A stretch of DNA of 64,000 nucleotides from Bacillota bacterium (GTDB taxonomy: Bacteria; Bacillota; Clostridia; Acetivibrionales; DSM-1351), in contig JAEYHZ010000022.1 of NCBI GenBank assembly GCA_023409265.1, forward strand, positions 372,001 to 436,000, read 5' to 3'. The translations under genes and the position numbers were made by a program. The notes under the pieces are model-generated. The model did no database searches, had not been told where the DNA came from, and was given only the letters and a program-made list of their open reading frames with translations. Positions 53,319 to 61,647 of this stretch are shown in pieces. Every line of letters starts with the position of its first letter. Position 1 is the first letter of the stretch.

Positions 53319-54101
53319 TCATTCTGAAGCTGTTATCTGAATTCCGTTGGTAAGAAGATAAATATTAAGTGCCTTTTTTAAAAAGTTTTCTATTTGTTCA
53401 CTTAAACTTTTCGTTTCTTCAGGCCAGTTACCGATATCTTTCCCAGCTGAAATAAGCCGCCCCAACATATCAATGTCACCTGTGGTAAAATCATTTACCA
53501 TGCTCCACCAGTTCTCTGCAAGCTCTTGTCCTTCTTTCCCGGCTGGATCGGCGCCTTGTTGATACAGGTTATCCAGTTGTGTAAATACTTCTTTTACCAA
53601 GATTTCATTTTTTTCAGTCGAGGCTAATAATCTATTTTCAATGCTTTTAAGCTGCTCGTCATTGAGATACCTGACCACAAAGGAATACGGGTTGCCTTGC
53701 TTCATTAACTCCATTATGGTAATCAGTCTATCCACGCTGATCTCCTGCCCGCCCTCCGTCTCTAATATCACCTGATCCAAAGTAACAGCGATTTTATTTA
53801 AGTTTGCTATTTGATGCAGCAGAATTTCACGCTGTTGGATAAAGACTTTATTTAAATCAGCCGAATTTTTTGATTTTAGAATTTTGTTGTTTATCTCTTG
53901 AAGAGAAAATCCTAATGATTTCAAAAAAAGAATTTGTTGAAGCTTTAATATGTCATCACGCGTATATACTCTTTTGTGGCCCTCGGTATAAGTAGAATTT
54001 AGCAGATTTGCCTGATCGTAATACTGCAATGTCCTTACTGATACTCCGACAAGTTTTGCCAATTCTCCAATTGTAAACAAACGTTCTTCAGCGTTTTTCA
54101 C
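53319..54101 (-). CDS. MerR family transcriptional regulator
   Basis: A 260-residue regulator with an N-terminal MerR winged helix (FTIGELAKLVGVSVRTLQYY, then the wing EGHKRVYTRDDI) and a coiled coil, followed by a TipAS-like C-terminal effector domain of about 140 residues. The GTG at 54101 is chosen because GGTGGAG sits just upstream; no ATG start has a site. The MerR-type promoter at 54317-54347 lies about 220 bp upstream and should drive this gene and the YhgE-type gene that follows. TipAS-like domains often bind thiopeptides or other hydrophobic drugs, which suggests a drug-responsive export unit. Confidence 0.9.
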   Translation of the reverse strand: MKNAEERLFTIGELAKLVGVSVRTLQYYDQANLLNSTYTEGHKRVYTRDDILKLQQILFLKSLGFSLQEINNKILKSKNSADLNKVFIQQREILLHQIANLNKIAVTLDQVILETEGGQEISVDRLITIMELMKQGNPYSFVVRYLNDEQLKSIENRLLASTEKNEILVKEVFTQLDNLYQQGADPAGKEGQELAENWWSMVNDFTTGDIDMLGRLISAGKDIGNWPEETKSLSEQIENFLKKALNIYLLTNGIQITASE

Positions 54102-54316
54102 TCTGCTCCACCTCTCTATACTTGTTGGGTCGCTCGGGTTCAAATCAAGCGATGTTTAGTGAGCCAATTCACCAAGTACAAAATAACGATTATTTGAAAT
54201 TTTCATCTGTTCAACCTGTTTTGTTCTTATGATGATGTTCTTGCTAATGCGCCAGTCGTATTTTTCTCCATGCTATTATTCATATAAAATCACCTTTCTT
54301 CTTTTTTTATATTTAC

Positions 54317-54347
54317 ATACTATCATGCGACGTAACGTCGTCAGCAA
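54317..54347 (-). promoter_or_regulatory. MerR-type promoter with 19-bp spacer and central dyad
   Basis: On the minus strand, TTGCTG (54342-54347) and TAGTAT (54317-54322) are exactly 19 bp apart, too far for normal use, and the spacer holds the dyad CGACGT-A-ACGTCG. Overlong spacers with a central dyad are the hallmark of promoters twisted into shape by MerR regulators. Confidence 0.75.
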
Positions 54348-54498
54348 GTACATTTTTATTAATAATTCTACTTTTAAGTAGTAACTCGAAAAAATCATCA
54401 TTTGCTTTTCTCTTTATTAGTAATGAGTACCAGGTAACAAGCGAATAGGTAGATAGTTTTATAATGCCGGACACAGCACTTAAGAACTTTTTTCAGAA

Positions 54499-54538
54499 TA
54501 AAAAAATCCTCCGGCGAAGATTCTTCATCAGAGGATTT
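54499..54538 (-). terminator. Rho-independent terminator
   Basis: The arms AAATCCTC and GAGGATTT pair, and on the minus strand seven T follow. It is about 400 bp after the isochorismatase gene; the stretch between (54540-54944) shows no gene I can support. Confidence 0.6.
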
Positions 54539-54944
54539 ATGTTTATATTTTATTTCCAAACTAACAAGGCTATAGACTCAAAGTGGCTTGAAGAGACAAA
54601 AAAGATGCCGTTAAGAAGCTAGTGGGGCCTTGGCAGTTGTGTAAATTTGGCAAAAACCTTTTTTAATACAACTTCTATTAAAGATAGTTAATATCATAAC
54701 TGCCTAGGGCTATGATTATTCTAGGCAATTACCTATACTAAGAATACTTTGATTTACAAGATTTTTACACTCCAGCGCTTTCTCAATACCCAGATACTTG
54801 GTATGAGCAGGTGGCTTTCAATAACCTGAATCCAACCTAAATAATTCTAGTGATTTCTGCGAAATATAAAGTGTGGTAATCCTCATTGCTATAAATATTA
54901 TTAAGGATATCACTAACCTTATTTTGATAATTACTATTAGTTCT

Positions 54945-55496
54945 TCATTTAATTTTCCTCAAGTATTCTGCAGAACTCATAACATCTGAAAAACCGCGAC
55001 TCAGTGCAGCCATAAAAGTGGATTGAACTATATTTGCAGCTATAGTTTCGCCGCTGAAAACCAGGTCTTTCGTTGCACAGCAATCATAAAGAAGTATATT
55101 GGAATATCCTAAATCATAAGCTGCTCTAACTGTCGTATCTACGCAATGCTGTGTCATCATACCTACAATCACTAATTCTTCAATTTTCTGTAATCGTAAA
55201 AACTGATGTAGCTCCGTATCTCTGAAACTATTCGGAGTGTGTTTGATAATAACCGTTTCTCCTTCAATTGGCTCAATTGCTTTATAAATCTCTGAACCGA
55301 CTGTTTCAGGCTTAAAAAATGTAGCACTCTCTTTCATGTTAATATGTTTAATGAATACGACTAAATCCCCTTCTGCTCTAAACTTGCCCAGCACACCCTG
55401 AATATTTTTCGCTGCCATGTTAGCATTAGATAACGGATAAGCCCCATTATCAAAATAATCATTCTGAACATCAATAATTAGTAATGCCTTTTTCAT
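54945..55496 (-). CDS. Isochorismatase-family cysteine hydrolase
   Basis: A 183-residue Rossmann-like hydrolase of the isochorismatase/nicotinamidase superfamily. Catalytic triad: Asp9 in ALLIIDVQNDYF, Lys85 in VIIKHTPNSFRDTEL, Cys118 in VGMMTQHCVDTTVRAAYDLG. Members hydrolyse nicotinamide, carbamoyl or ureido groups, or isochorismate. A strong AAAGGAGG box precedes the ATG. It lies downstream of an HxlR regulator on the same strand with 225 bp between, and probably forms a two-gene unit with it. The exact substrate is unknown. Confidence 0.92.
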   Translation of the reverse strand: MKKALLIIDVQNDYFDNGAYPLSNANMAAKNIQGVLGKFRAEGDLVVFIKHINMKESATFFKPETVGSEIYKAIEPIEGETVIIKHTPNSFRDTELHQFLRLQKIEELVIVGMMTQHCVDTTVRAAYDLGYSNILLYDCCATKDLVFSGETIAANIVQSTFMAALSRGFSDVMSSAEYLRKIK

Positions 55497-55721
55497 AACT
55501 ATCCTCCTTTAATTAAGCATCTATATTGAACGTAATAGAGAATTTACATCGACAGATAATACTTATATTCACGTTCAATATGCAAGTTTCGTGCTTGATT
55601 ATATTGCTTATGTTGAAAGAACATTAGCACGAAGCATATAGTATGTATCACAAATAAATTGTAGCAAGTATTCATTCATTTTTGAATTACCTACTTTTTT
55701 GTTAGTATCAAATTCACGGAC

Positions 55722-56057
55722 TTAGATTTTCATTCGATTTTCATTCATGTACTCTTTTCCTATAGATTGCAATATATTGATAGCTCCAATAATTCTTTGT
55801 CCTCTTTCCGCTGTAAGACTATATTCAACTTTTAACGGGTAACCTTCATATTTTATTTTATTAACTACCTGAAACTCAATTAAATCAGCTAAATCTTGTA
55901 TCAGCATTTTCTGATTAATCCCTACAATGCACTTTTCAAGTTCACTTAAAGATTTAGGTCCGTTTTTTAGTTGATATAATATGATCGTCTTCCATTTTCC
56001 TCTAAGAAAATCATGTACTATTTCAAGTGGGCATGTGTATCGTCGTCGAATTTTCAT
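55722..56057 (-). CDS. HxlR family transcriptional regulator
   Basis: A 111-residue winged-helix regulator with the family signature CPLEIVHDFLRGKWKTIILY, LKNGPKSLSELEKCIVGINQ and the wing near YPLKVEYSLTAERG. The N-terminal cysteine conserved in redox- and aldehyde-sensing HxlR proteins is present (Cys9). AGGAGG precedes the ATG. Such regulators usually control a redox or detoxification gene next to them; the isochorismatase-family gene downstream is the natural candidate. Confidence 0.93.
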   Translation of the reverse strand: MKIRRRYTCPLEIVHDFLRGKWKTIILYQLKNGPKSLSELEKCIVGINQKMLIQDLADLIEFQVVNKIKYEGYPLKVEYSLTAERGQRIIGAINILQSIGKEYMNENRMKI

Positions 56058-56505
56058 ATTAAACCTCCTCTTGATTATCCTCTACCGACCAGAGGGATGC
56101 TACCCATCTACAAAATACACCCATTCTGCTTGGTGCCAGTATCTGTTTATACAGGTCTCTACTCCTTCAATACTCGTTTCACCAATCTTCATTTTATCGT
56201 TTCACAGGTCATATGATCATTTTAAAGGTTGAAAATCGTTTAAGCCCTTGAGCTACAATTGTTTCAGACACGCTCAATTTTCACGACGGCCTCGCAATGC
56301 CTGGAGTATACAAAAAATATGCCGTTTGAAGCTAGCACTTCCTTGGCGGCGGAATATCATTCTGAAAAATTAGCCCGTAAATCCTTCAATTTTTTGAAGT
56401 GGCTTTATTCGGTACAATTTTTTAAAGCAGATTATGAAGCTATTATCCTAATTAAACTTGTTGAGTCAATTAACTCTTTCAACAATATTTTGTTTTCTTA
56501 CATTA
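56058..56505. other. Intergenic region without a supported gene
   Basis: Both strands carry only short frames without ribosome binding sites. Read on the minus strand, the segment around 56270-56390 looks like decayed coding sequence (LASNGIFFVYSRHCEAVVKI), but I cannot assign it. Confidence 0.3.
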
Positions 56506-57252
56506 CTAAACCGTTCTTAAAAAGTCAAGCATCTTCAAATTAACTTCTTTTACCTGCTCGGTTGGCATATGCGGACGATGACCGCAGCCAGGAACGCTCC
56601 AAACTTCAGCCTGCGGACACTTTTTCTTCATGTCCAGTAACTTTTGTGGAGATGCAAAAATATCATTCTCGCCACCTATCAACAGCATGGGCATAGTCAA
56701 CTTCGCCCAATCTTCATCAGACAGAAGAGGATACATTCGCCAATCATTCACGCTTTGCCGCATGTGATGCTGCCAGTCGCCGCCATGTGCCTCTAAATGA
56801 ACAACTTTCATGCGCGCGATAAACTCGGCTTGGTTGTTACGAATCAATGCTTCCGGCTCAAAATCATCCGCACCGGTCGGGTCGGCTGTGCCGCCTGTAC
56901 CAATCGTAATGATACTGCGTACCATTTCAGGGAATTTTGCCGCCAAGTGAAGCGCCACCCCGCCCCCCAAGCTATACCCAATCAAATGTGTCCTTTCAAT
57001 TCCCAAAGCATGTAGAAACCCGGCCATGTCATCTGCAATACGCGGCTTATCCCAATCTCTGTTTTCGCTGCGTGTGCGCCCGTGCCCTCGGAAATCGGGA
57101 AATAAGCAACGATATGTATGAAAAAACGGCTGGATTTGTCCACTAAACGCGATGATGCCCCGACTGTACGCGCTGTGCAAAAAGAGAACAGTATCGCCTA
57201 TACCGATGTCCTCATAGAAAATCGAACAATCTCCAACCATCTGCGTAGGCAT
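56506..57252 (-). CDS. Alpha/beta hydrolase
   Basis: A 248-residue alpha/beta-hydrolase with the nucleophile elbow GYSLGGG, an oxyanion-side HSAYSRG after VLFLHSA, the acid in LLIGGENDIF and the histidine in VPGCGHRPHMP. The DFRGHGRTRSEN block is typical of the MenH/esterase-like group. AGGAGG precedes the ATG, and the gene overlaps the end of the PNPOx-type gene by 41 bp, so the two are co-translated. It is the last gene of the MarR operon. The segment looks GC-richer than its flanks, which suggests acquisition. Confidence 0.92.
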   Translation of the reverse strand: MPTQMVGDCSIFYEDIGIGDTVLFLHSAYSRGIIAFSGQIQPFFHTYRCLFPDFRGHGRTRSENRDWDKPRIADDMAGFLHALGIERTHLIGYSLGGGVALHLAAKFPEMVRSIITIGTGGTADPTGADDFEPEALIRNNQAEFIARMKVVHLEAHGGDWQHHMRQSVNDWRMYPLLSDEDWAKLTMPMLLIGGENDIFASPQKLLDMKKKCPQAEVWSVPGCGHRPHMPTEQVKEVNLKMLDFLRTV

Positions 57253-57691
57253 AATTCACCTCCTCTATATCTTCGTTGACACTAAACAGATGTTTTTGAG
57301 GACCGCAGTAGTAATTACCCCTATCCGAGGTGAAGCATAGCATGCAATAATCCGGGTCTGTGGGGCCGAGGGGATAATATTTTTCGTCGCCTTGTACCCA
57401 AAAAGCTTGCTTTGTTTCAATATCCGTGCAGACCTGTATATGGCCGGTCAGCATTAATCCGGTAATATTTTGAGGATCCATAAAATAAACGCATGCATTG
57501 GGATTCTTAAGCCACTGTTGTGTACGGATAGCGGACATATTTGATGAAAACCAGAATACTCGAAGATTTTCGTTTTTTCGCCTGAACATGGTTTTCGCGT
57601 TTGGAAATCCGTTTTCGTCTATGGAGCAGACGATGGCGTCGCGGCAATTCTCGACCAGTTTGATTATGTCCTGTTTGATTTGATTGTTCAT
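57212..57691 (-). CDS. Pyridoxamine 5-phosphate oxidase-family (FMN split-barrel) protein
   Basis: A 159-residue FMN-binding split-barrel protein: CSIDENGFPNAKTMFRRKNE, LRVFWFSSNMSAIRTQQWLK, NPNACVYFMDPQNITGLMLT and VQGDEKYYPLGPTDPDYCML match the general stress protein 26/PNPOx-like group. It probably binds flavin and reduces or protects against small molecules. The start at 57691 is eight bases after AGGAGG; the ATG two codons earlier is too close to it. It lies between the MarR regulator (16 bp) and the hydrolase (overlap). Confidence 0.9.
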   Translation of the reverse strand: MNNQIKQDIIKLVENCRDAIVCSIDENGFPNAKTMFRRKNENLRVFWFSSNMSAIRTQQWLKNPNACVYFMDPQNITGLMLTGHIQVCTDIETKQAFWVQGDEKYYPLGPTDPDYCMLCFTSDRGNYYCGPQKHLFSVNEDIEEVNYAYADGWRLFDFL

Positions 57692-57706
57692 GTACATGAC
57701 CTCCTG

Positions 57707-58141
57707 TTAATTTTCAAGATTGACAATGATTTTGCGTAGCGTGTCTTCAAAATCTGTAATTTCTTTCTCCGTGAAACCCTGATAAAATAATTTGTTCATT
57801 TGCTCGGATACACGGTCATAGGCATCGCGATAACTCATTGCTTTTTCAGTGATGGAAACAAAAATTTGTCTGCGGTTTTGCTTGTCTGGAGTTCGCTCTA
57901 TTAATCCGATTTCTTCCATTCTATCAAGCATACTGGTAAGAGAGGTTTTTGCAAGCGATGTCAAACGGCTAATTTCAGTGATTGTAAGCCGTTTGTGTTC
58001 CCACAAGGTATACAAAATTCTGCCCTGTGCCCCATTAAACGCATCCACACCGCTTTCCTTGAGCATTTTTTCAAATACGCGGCCTTGTAACTGCTTTATT
58101 TGAGAAATAAGAAAGCCACCATAAGTTTTTATGACATTCAC
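57707..58141 (-). CDS. MarR family transcriptional regulator
   Basis: A 144-residue winged-helix regulator: HKRLTITEISRLTSLAKTSL is the recognition helix region, and LIERTPDKQNRRQIFVSITE is the wing with the conserved D-x-R-x-R pattern. The start is uncertain. The frame extends to 58186, but this crosses the dyad at 58145-58168 that should be the promoter/operator, so I favour the GTG at 58141. It heads the MarR-PNPOx-hydrolase operon and probably represses it. Likely inducers are phenolic or oxidising compounds. Confidence 0.88.
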   Translation of the reverse strand: MNVIKTYGGFLISQIKQLQGRVFEKMLKESGVDAFNGAQGRILYTLWEHKRLTITEISRLTSLAKTSLTSMLDRMEEIGLIERTPDKQNRRQIFVSITEKAMSYRDAYDRVSEQMNKLFYQGFTEKEITDFEDTLRKIIVNLEN

Positions 58142-58144
58142 CTC

Positions 58145-58168
58145 CCTATATAGGATAATACTATATGG
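58145..58168. promoter_or_regulatory. Candidate MarR operator
   Basis: An inverted repeat CCTATATAGG-6-CTATATGG with -10-like TATA steps inside it lies directly upstream of the MarR gene, where a self-repressing MarR dimer would bind. Confidence 0.55.
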
Positions 58169-58203
58169 TACCTTCGTCAAGTCCAATGTCTCTTCCTTTC
58201 ATA

Positions 58204-58243
58204 ATGCCGTTTTATCTGATACATGTCCCAGATAAAACGGCAT
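58204..58243. terminator. Perfect 15-bp hairpin
   Basis: ATGCCGTTTTATCTG pairs with CAGATAAAACGGCAT around a 10-base loop. No T-tract follows, so it may be an operator or processing signal rather than a terminator. Confidence 0.4.
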
Positions 58244-58264
58244 CTAAATCGGGAGGTACAATAA

Positions 58265-58405
58265 ATAGAAAAGGAAAAGAAAAGAGCGATTCGTTATAAA
58301 AGTCTACTTCAATTTATGGAGGCTGCAGATGGTGATATGGAAACGCTGTTTTATTCAAGATCATCTATCCGTCACCGCTGTTTGACAAATTCACTCAGGT
58401 ATTCC
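58265..58405 (+). pseudogene. Short gene remnant of mobile-element type
   Basis: A frame without a standard start reads KEKKRAIRYKSLLQFMEAAD, then GDMETLFYSRSS, and stops near 58405. The pattern recalls small regulatory proteins of Tn916-like conjugative elements, but most of any such gene is missing. On the other strand, 58370-58460 also contains a short coding-like piece (WTTAKISDAHDIHMEYLSEF). Together these suggest the scar of an excised element. Confidence 0.3.
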
Positions 58406-58681
58406 ATATGAATGTCATGGGCGTCTGAAATCTTAGCAGTAGTCCACCCTTGCTGTTTTTCAAAATCTTCTTGTCTTTCTGTTCCAGTTATTATATCAGC
58501 TTATAAGAAATTTGCTTTTCATGTAATTTCTAATAACATGATTTTCAGGAAAAGGGGCAAAAAGCCTTGAAATACATACATTATAGTCTTAAGAGTAACA
58601 TGAAAATGACAAAAGAAAAAATCGCACGCAACCCTTTATTGTCAAACTTTCAGGCACGTTCAATCAGGCAAGCCGTTTCCA

Positions 58682-58900
58682 AGTGCCTTGTTGCTGCAAT
58701 TCTGATGACCATTGGACCGGGTCCCCCTTGGTGTCAGAGTATATTTTCAATAATTCCGACACCTAACCCTTGATTTTGATAAAAAAGCCGCGCTAATCAT
58801 AACATGACAACTCTCATTTTTCGATGTCTAATTTAGTAAAGAAAAAAATTGCCAAGACTAAAACCCTCAGCACACTGAGGATTTTAGTCCTGGCAATTTT
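58682..58900. repeat. Dispersed repeat, copy B
   Basis: Aligns with 20281-20500 (copy A). It ends in a nearly perfect 26-bp hairpin (58845-58900), the better preserved version of the structure in copy A. Confidence 0.6.
58842..58900 (-). terminator. Strong terminator after the amidohydrolase gene
   Basis: 26-bp arms (58845-58870 and 58875-58900) pair at 24 positions around a CACA loop, and on the minus strand TTTTTTTC follows. It lies about 115 bp after the amidohydrolase stop and doubles as the end of repeat copy B. Confidence 0.85.
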
Positions 58901-59014
58901 CAGCAGAAACCGATATCTCTGTTCCTACTTATCATTTCTCTTTGCAAATTGAAAATTTTCGTGTTTATGCTTGAAAGGCGCAATCAAACTTTACCCCTTA
59001 AAAACCATGAAATT

Positions 59015-59950
59015 TTAAAGATTTAACAATTTTGCAGCATTGCTATAAAATACTTTATCTGCAAACTGTGAATTATTTGCAAAAGCTTTTTCGCATTCCA
59101 ATACAGAATAGCGAATTCCATCAAATGGATAATCCGTTGCAAAAAGAATTCTATCCTCACCAAAAAGTTCTACAAGTTCATTCATGACTTTTGCATTTTT
59201 AAATGAAGTATCAGTATAAACATTTTTCCAGCCATGTTTATGTACAATCTCTGCCAGTTCTTCATATTCCCAGCCGCAATCTCCGCCTGCATGAGCAGGG
59301 ATTAAGATATAGTCAGGATAACGCGCAATCAGGTCTATCATGTAATGCAGTTCTCCATACTCCTTCGGAGCAAGGCTACGATATGGACTATCAGGCTTAT
59401 AATAGTCGTTGATACCGCAATGAGATATGATTGGCATATTTTTTTCACCAAAAACTTCAACTGCCGCATAGGTACGTTCATCAGCTAAAGGGACATTTTG
59501 CAGAATAGGATGAAGCTTCAAACCTTTTGCCCCCATCTCAATATCTTTTTCTAATTTGTAAACCATTTCTGGAATTGAAAGTGTAAAATCAGCACTGCTA
59601 AAAGGGATTATCCTCGGTTCAAGCTTAGAGGCGGCCAGAGCTTCTTCAAAGCTTGTGTTCGGCAGTATCGGAAGGGATACCGCAAAGTCGATATTGTTTT
59701 CATCCAGCGCTTTTTGTGTTGCAATGAGTCCGCCATATTCCCATGTACGAAACTGCCCCGCATCGATCAACACATTTTGTGCTTCCTGATCTTCAGTAAC
59801 GAGAACACGGCAATATGTGTCTTTGGCAAGTTCTTCAAAGGGATCAGGGTAAGTTTCAAAATGCATGGGCGCTTTAAAGCTGATGTTCTTATTTTCATGG
59901 AATATATCGCCCAAGTGGGTGTGAAAATCAATTATTCTTCTTTTTATCAT
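59015..59950 (-). CDS. Amidohydrolase family (TIM-barrel) metal-dependent hydrolase
   Basis: A 311-residue amidohydrolase_2-type enzyme. The metal-binding H-x-H is in IIDFHTHLGD near the N-terminus, further ligands are in GLKLHPILQ, IISHCGIND and IPAHAGGDCG, and the catalytic/metal aspartate is in ILFATDYPFDG. Family members hydrolyse or decarboxylate small cyclic or aromatic acids. AAGGAA precedes the ATG. A frameshifted BadF-type gene lies directly upstream on the same strand, so both may once have belonged to one unit. Confidence 0.9.
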   Translation of the reverse strand: MIKRRIIDFHTHLGDIFHENKNISFKAPMHFETYPDPFEELAKDTYCRVLVTEDQEAQNVLIDAGQFRTWEYGGLIATQKALDENNIDFAVSLPILPNTSFEEALAASKLEPRIIPFSSADFTLSIPEMVYKLEKDIEMGAKGLKLHPILQNVPLADERTYAAVEVFGEKNMPIISHCGINDYYKPDSPYRSLAPKEYGELHYMIDLIARYPDYILIPAHAGGDCGWEYEELAEIVHKHGWKNVYTDTSFKNAKVMNELVELFGEDRILFATDYPFDGIRYSVLECEKAFANNSQFADKVFYSNAAKLLNL

Positions 59951-59972
59951 AAGTATTTTTCCTTCTTCCTGT

Positions 59973-60530
59973 TTACTTATGCAGCATCAGTGCCTGTGCC
60001 ATACGGCAGGCCCCCATTCCTGCGTCAATGTCGGCTATGCAAACCTGGACATCAGGATAATTCTGTTCTAAATTTTGCTTAAAAAACTGAAAATGCAGCG
60101 GACTTTTTATAATTGCGCTGCCCCAGGCACCTACTTTAAATTCAGGTTCCTCATTGAGCTTTAATTTTTCGATAATTGAAGCTGCAAGTCGGTATGTACA
60201 TTGGGCTGCCTCCTGCAAAATTTCAGTTGCATATTTATCGCCCTGTTCGGCTGCTCTATCAACCAGTACTGATAAATCCGGGCTCTGCCACTGCATTTTT
60301 TCAATCTGTATGCATACCTGTATCAATTCCTTGCGGCTGTTTAATTAAGCTTTTCATTGAGCAGTTCCCAGAGCACACCTTTAGATGCCAGGTCATCAAA
60401 TACAAAGCTCATATATTGAAGGGCTTTAAGACTGATCCACGTACCTGAGCCGTCATCCCCGAAAATACATGGCGGCCAGCCTCCGCTTCTGGTTGTTTCG
60501 CCTTTTGTGTTGCGCCCAATACCAACATGT
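59973..60530 (-). pseudogene. BadF/BadG-type ATPase (N-acetylglucosamine kinase-like), truncated and frameshifted
   Basis: Two pieces of one ASKHA-fold ATPase are visible in different frames. The upstream piece (about 60530-60350) reads HVGIGRNTKGETTRSGGWP, then IFGDDGSGTWISLKALQYMS, ending NEKLN-stop; the downstream piece reads RKELIQVCIQIEKMQWQSPD to ADIDAGMGACRMAQAL and stops at 59973. A one-base change near 60350 would join them. The N-terminal half with the first phosphate loop is missing. Intact relatives phosphorylate GlcNAc or activate dehydratases. Confidence 0.72.
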
Positions 60531-60917
60531 TAAAAATATGGACTGTAATAATGATTGTGAAAGCAATAGAAGGCATTGGGATAATGCATATAATTCAAAC
60601 AAAGTTGCGATTTCGTATATTGTTGCTCGAACCCTGATAAAAATTCATTGCATTTTTTATAAATTTGCTTTTGTCCGTCTGATGCTTAACAGGATAATAA
60701 AAGCACTATGATAAATCTTTTATCATAGTGCTGACTTTACATCGACGCTTCATCCATTATTTAGGTGTGTTGCCCGATTTCAGGGCACTTCGCTTTACAT
60801 AATACAATAAATATGAGTCCATGATCCTGCCAATGGTTAAATGGACGTCCGGGAAACAGGGGAGAATTAAACAGAACTGCGTGATACCTTTCTAGTCACC
60901 TTGGTGATAATTTGTTG
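60531..60917. other. Intergenic region with a terminator
   Basis: No gene is supported apart from the hairpin at 60703-60733. A minus-strand stretch (CNEFLSGFEQQYTKSQLCLN) looks faintly coding but has no start and no known family. Confidence 0.3.
60703..60733 (-). terminator. Rho-independent terminator of the YgjV-type gene
   Basis: AGCACTATGATAAA pairs perfectly with its complement around a short loop and is followed by TTTTATTAT on the minus strand, 185 bp after the stop of the gene at 60918. Confidence 0.7.
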
Positions 60918-61550
60918 CTAATTAAGTGTTTTTACAAAGCACCTACTGCCATTTTCAATAGTTTCTTTAAATCCCATTTTCTTGAGATACTTAATGTGCT
61001 CATTATTTGATGAGAAACAAATAAACCTTAAATAGTCTCTATCTATAAAATAGTCTTTACGATTTTCATAAATATATTTTCCTATTTTAAAATCTCTGTA
61101 TTCAGGGATAACGAAATCAAGTTCAACTTTCAGGGTATTTTTATCGTGCTTCGAAGCTATAAAAACACCTGCTGGTTTTAAATTTCTTAGAATATAAAAA
61201 TGAACACCGAAATCGTCAATATTATACTGGGATGTATCAGCAAATTTCTCAATTTCACTACGATAAAAATCCAAATAATAGTTAAAGTAGGGGGAATTGC
61301 CTTCAATAGGAAGGATCTTAAAGTATTCCTTAGAACGATAGATCCTTACAAGGTAGTATATATTAATAATACAAATACCTAGATTCATAAATCCTACCGG
61401 TAAAGCACCAATTAAAAATCCGTATAGAGAGAATATACTCGAACCTAATAAATTAATCCATCTTAGTTTTATTATAGAAGTCATTAAAAGGGATACTAAT
61501 ACCATAAGGGAAGCTAAATAACCTAACCATTCTAACAAATTAATATTCAC
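60918..61550 (-). CDS. YgjV-type membrane protein with GNAT-like C-terminal domain
   Basis: A 210-residue protein. Residues 1-75 form three or four membrane helices (LGYLASLMVLVSLLMTSIIK, LLGSSIFSLYGFLIGALPVG) like the YgjV inner-membrane family. Residues 85-210 look like an acetyltransferase fold: VIPEYRDFKIGKYIYENRKD followed by a terminal NNEHIKYLKKMGFKETIENG, the usual end of a GNAT domain. It begins with GTG at 61550, eight bases after AGGAG. It is a single gene with its own terminator. The combination suggests membrane-bound acyl transfer, but no substrate is suggested by its neighbours. Confidence 0.72.
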   Translation of the reverse strand: MNINLLEWLGYLASLMVLVSLLMTSIIKLRWINLLGSSIFSLYGFLIGALPVGFMNLGICIINIYYLVRIYRSKEYFKILPIEGNSPYFNYYLDFYRSEIEKFADTSQYNIDDFGVHFYILRNLKPAGVFIASKHDKNTLKVELDFVIPEYRDFKIGKYIYENRKDYFIDRDYLRFICFSSNNEHIKYLKKMGFKETIENGSRCFVKTLN

Positions 61551-61647
61551 CTAAATTACTCCTGTCAAAATTAGTAAACGCCAGTATACCACAATACTTT
61601 ATATACTAAAAGGTTAAATTCTTGATTATTGCACACTATCATACCGG

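Noticed and set aside
56259..56543. A 94-codon plus-strand frame
   Set aside because: No ribosome binding site and no family features; it overlaps the end of the hydrolase gene and looks like decayed sequence.
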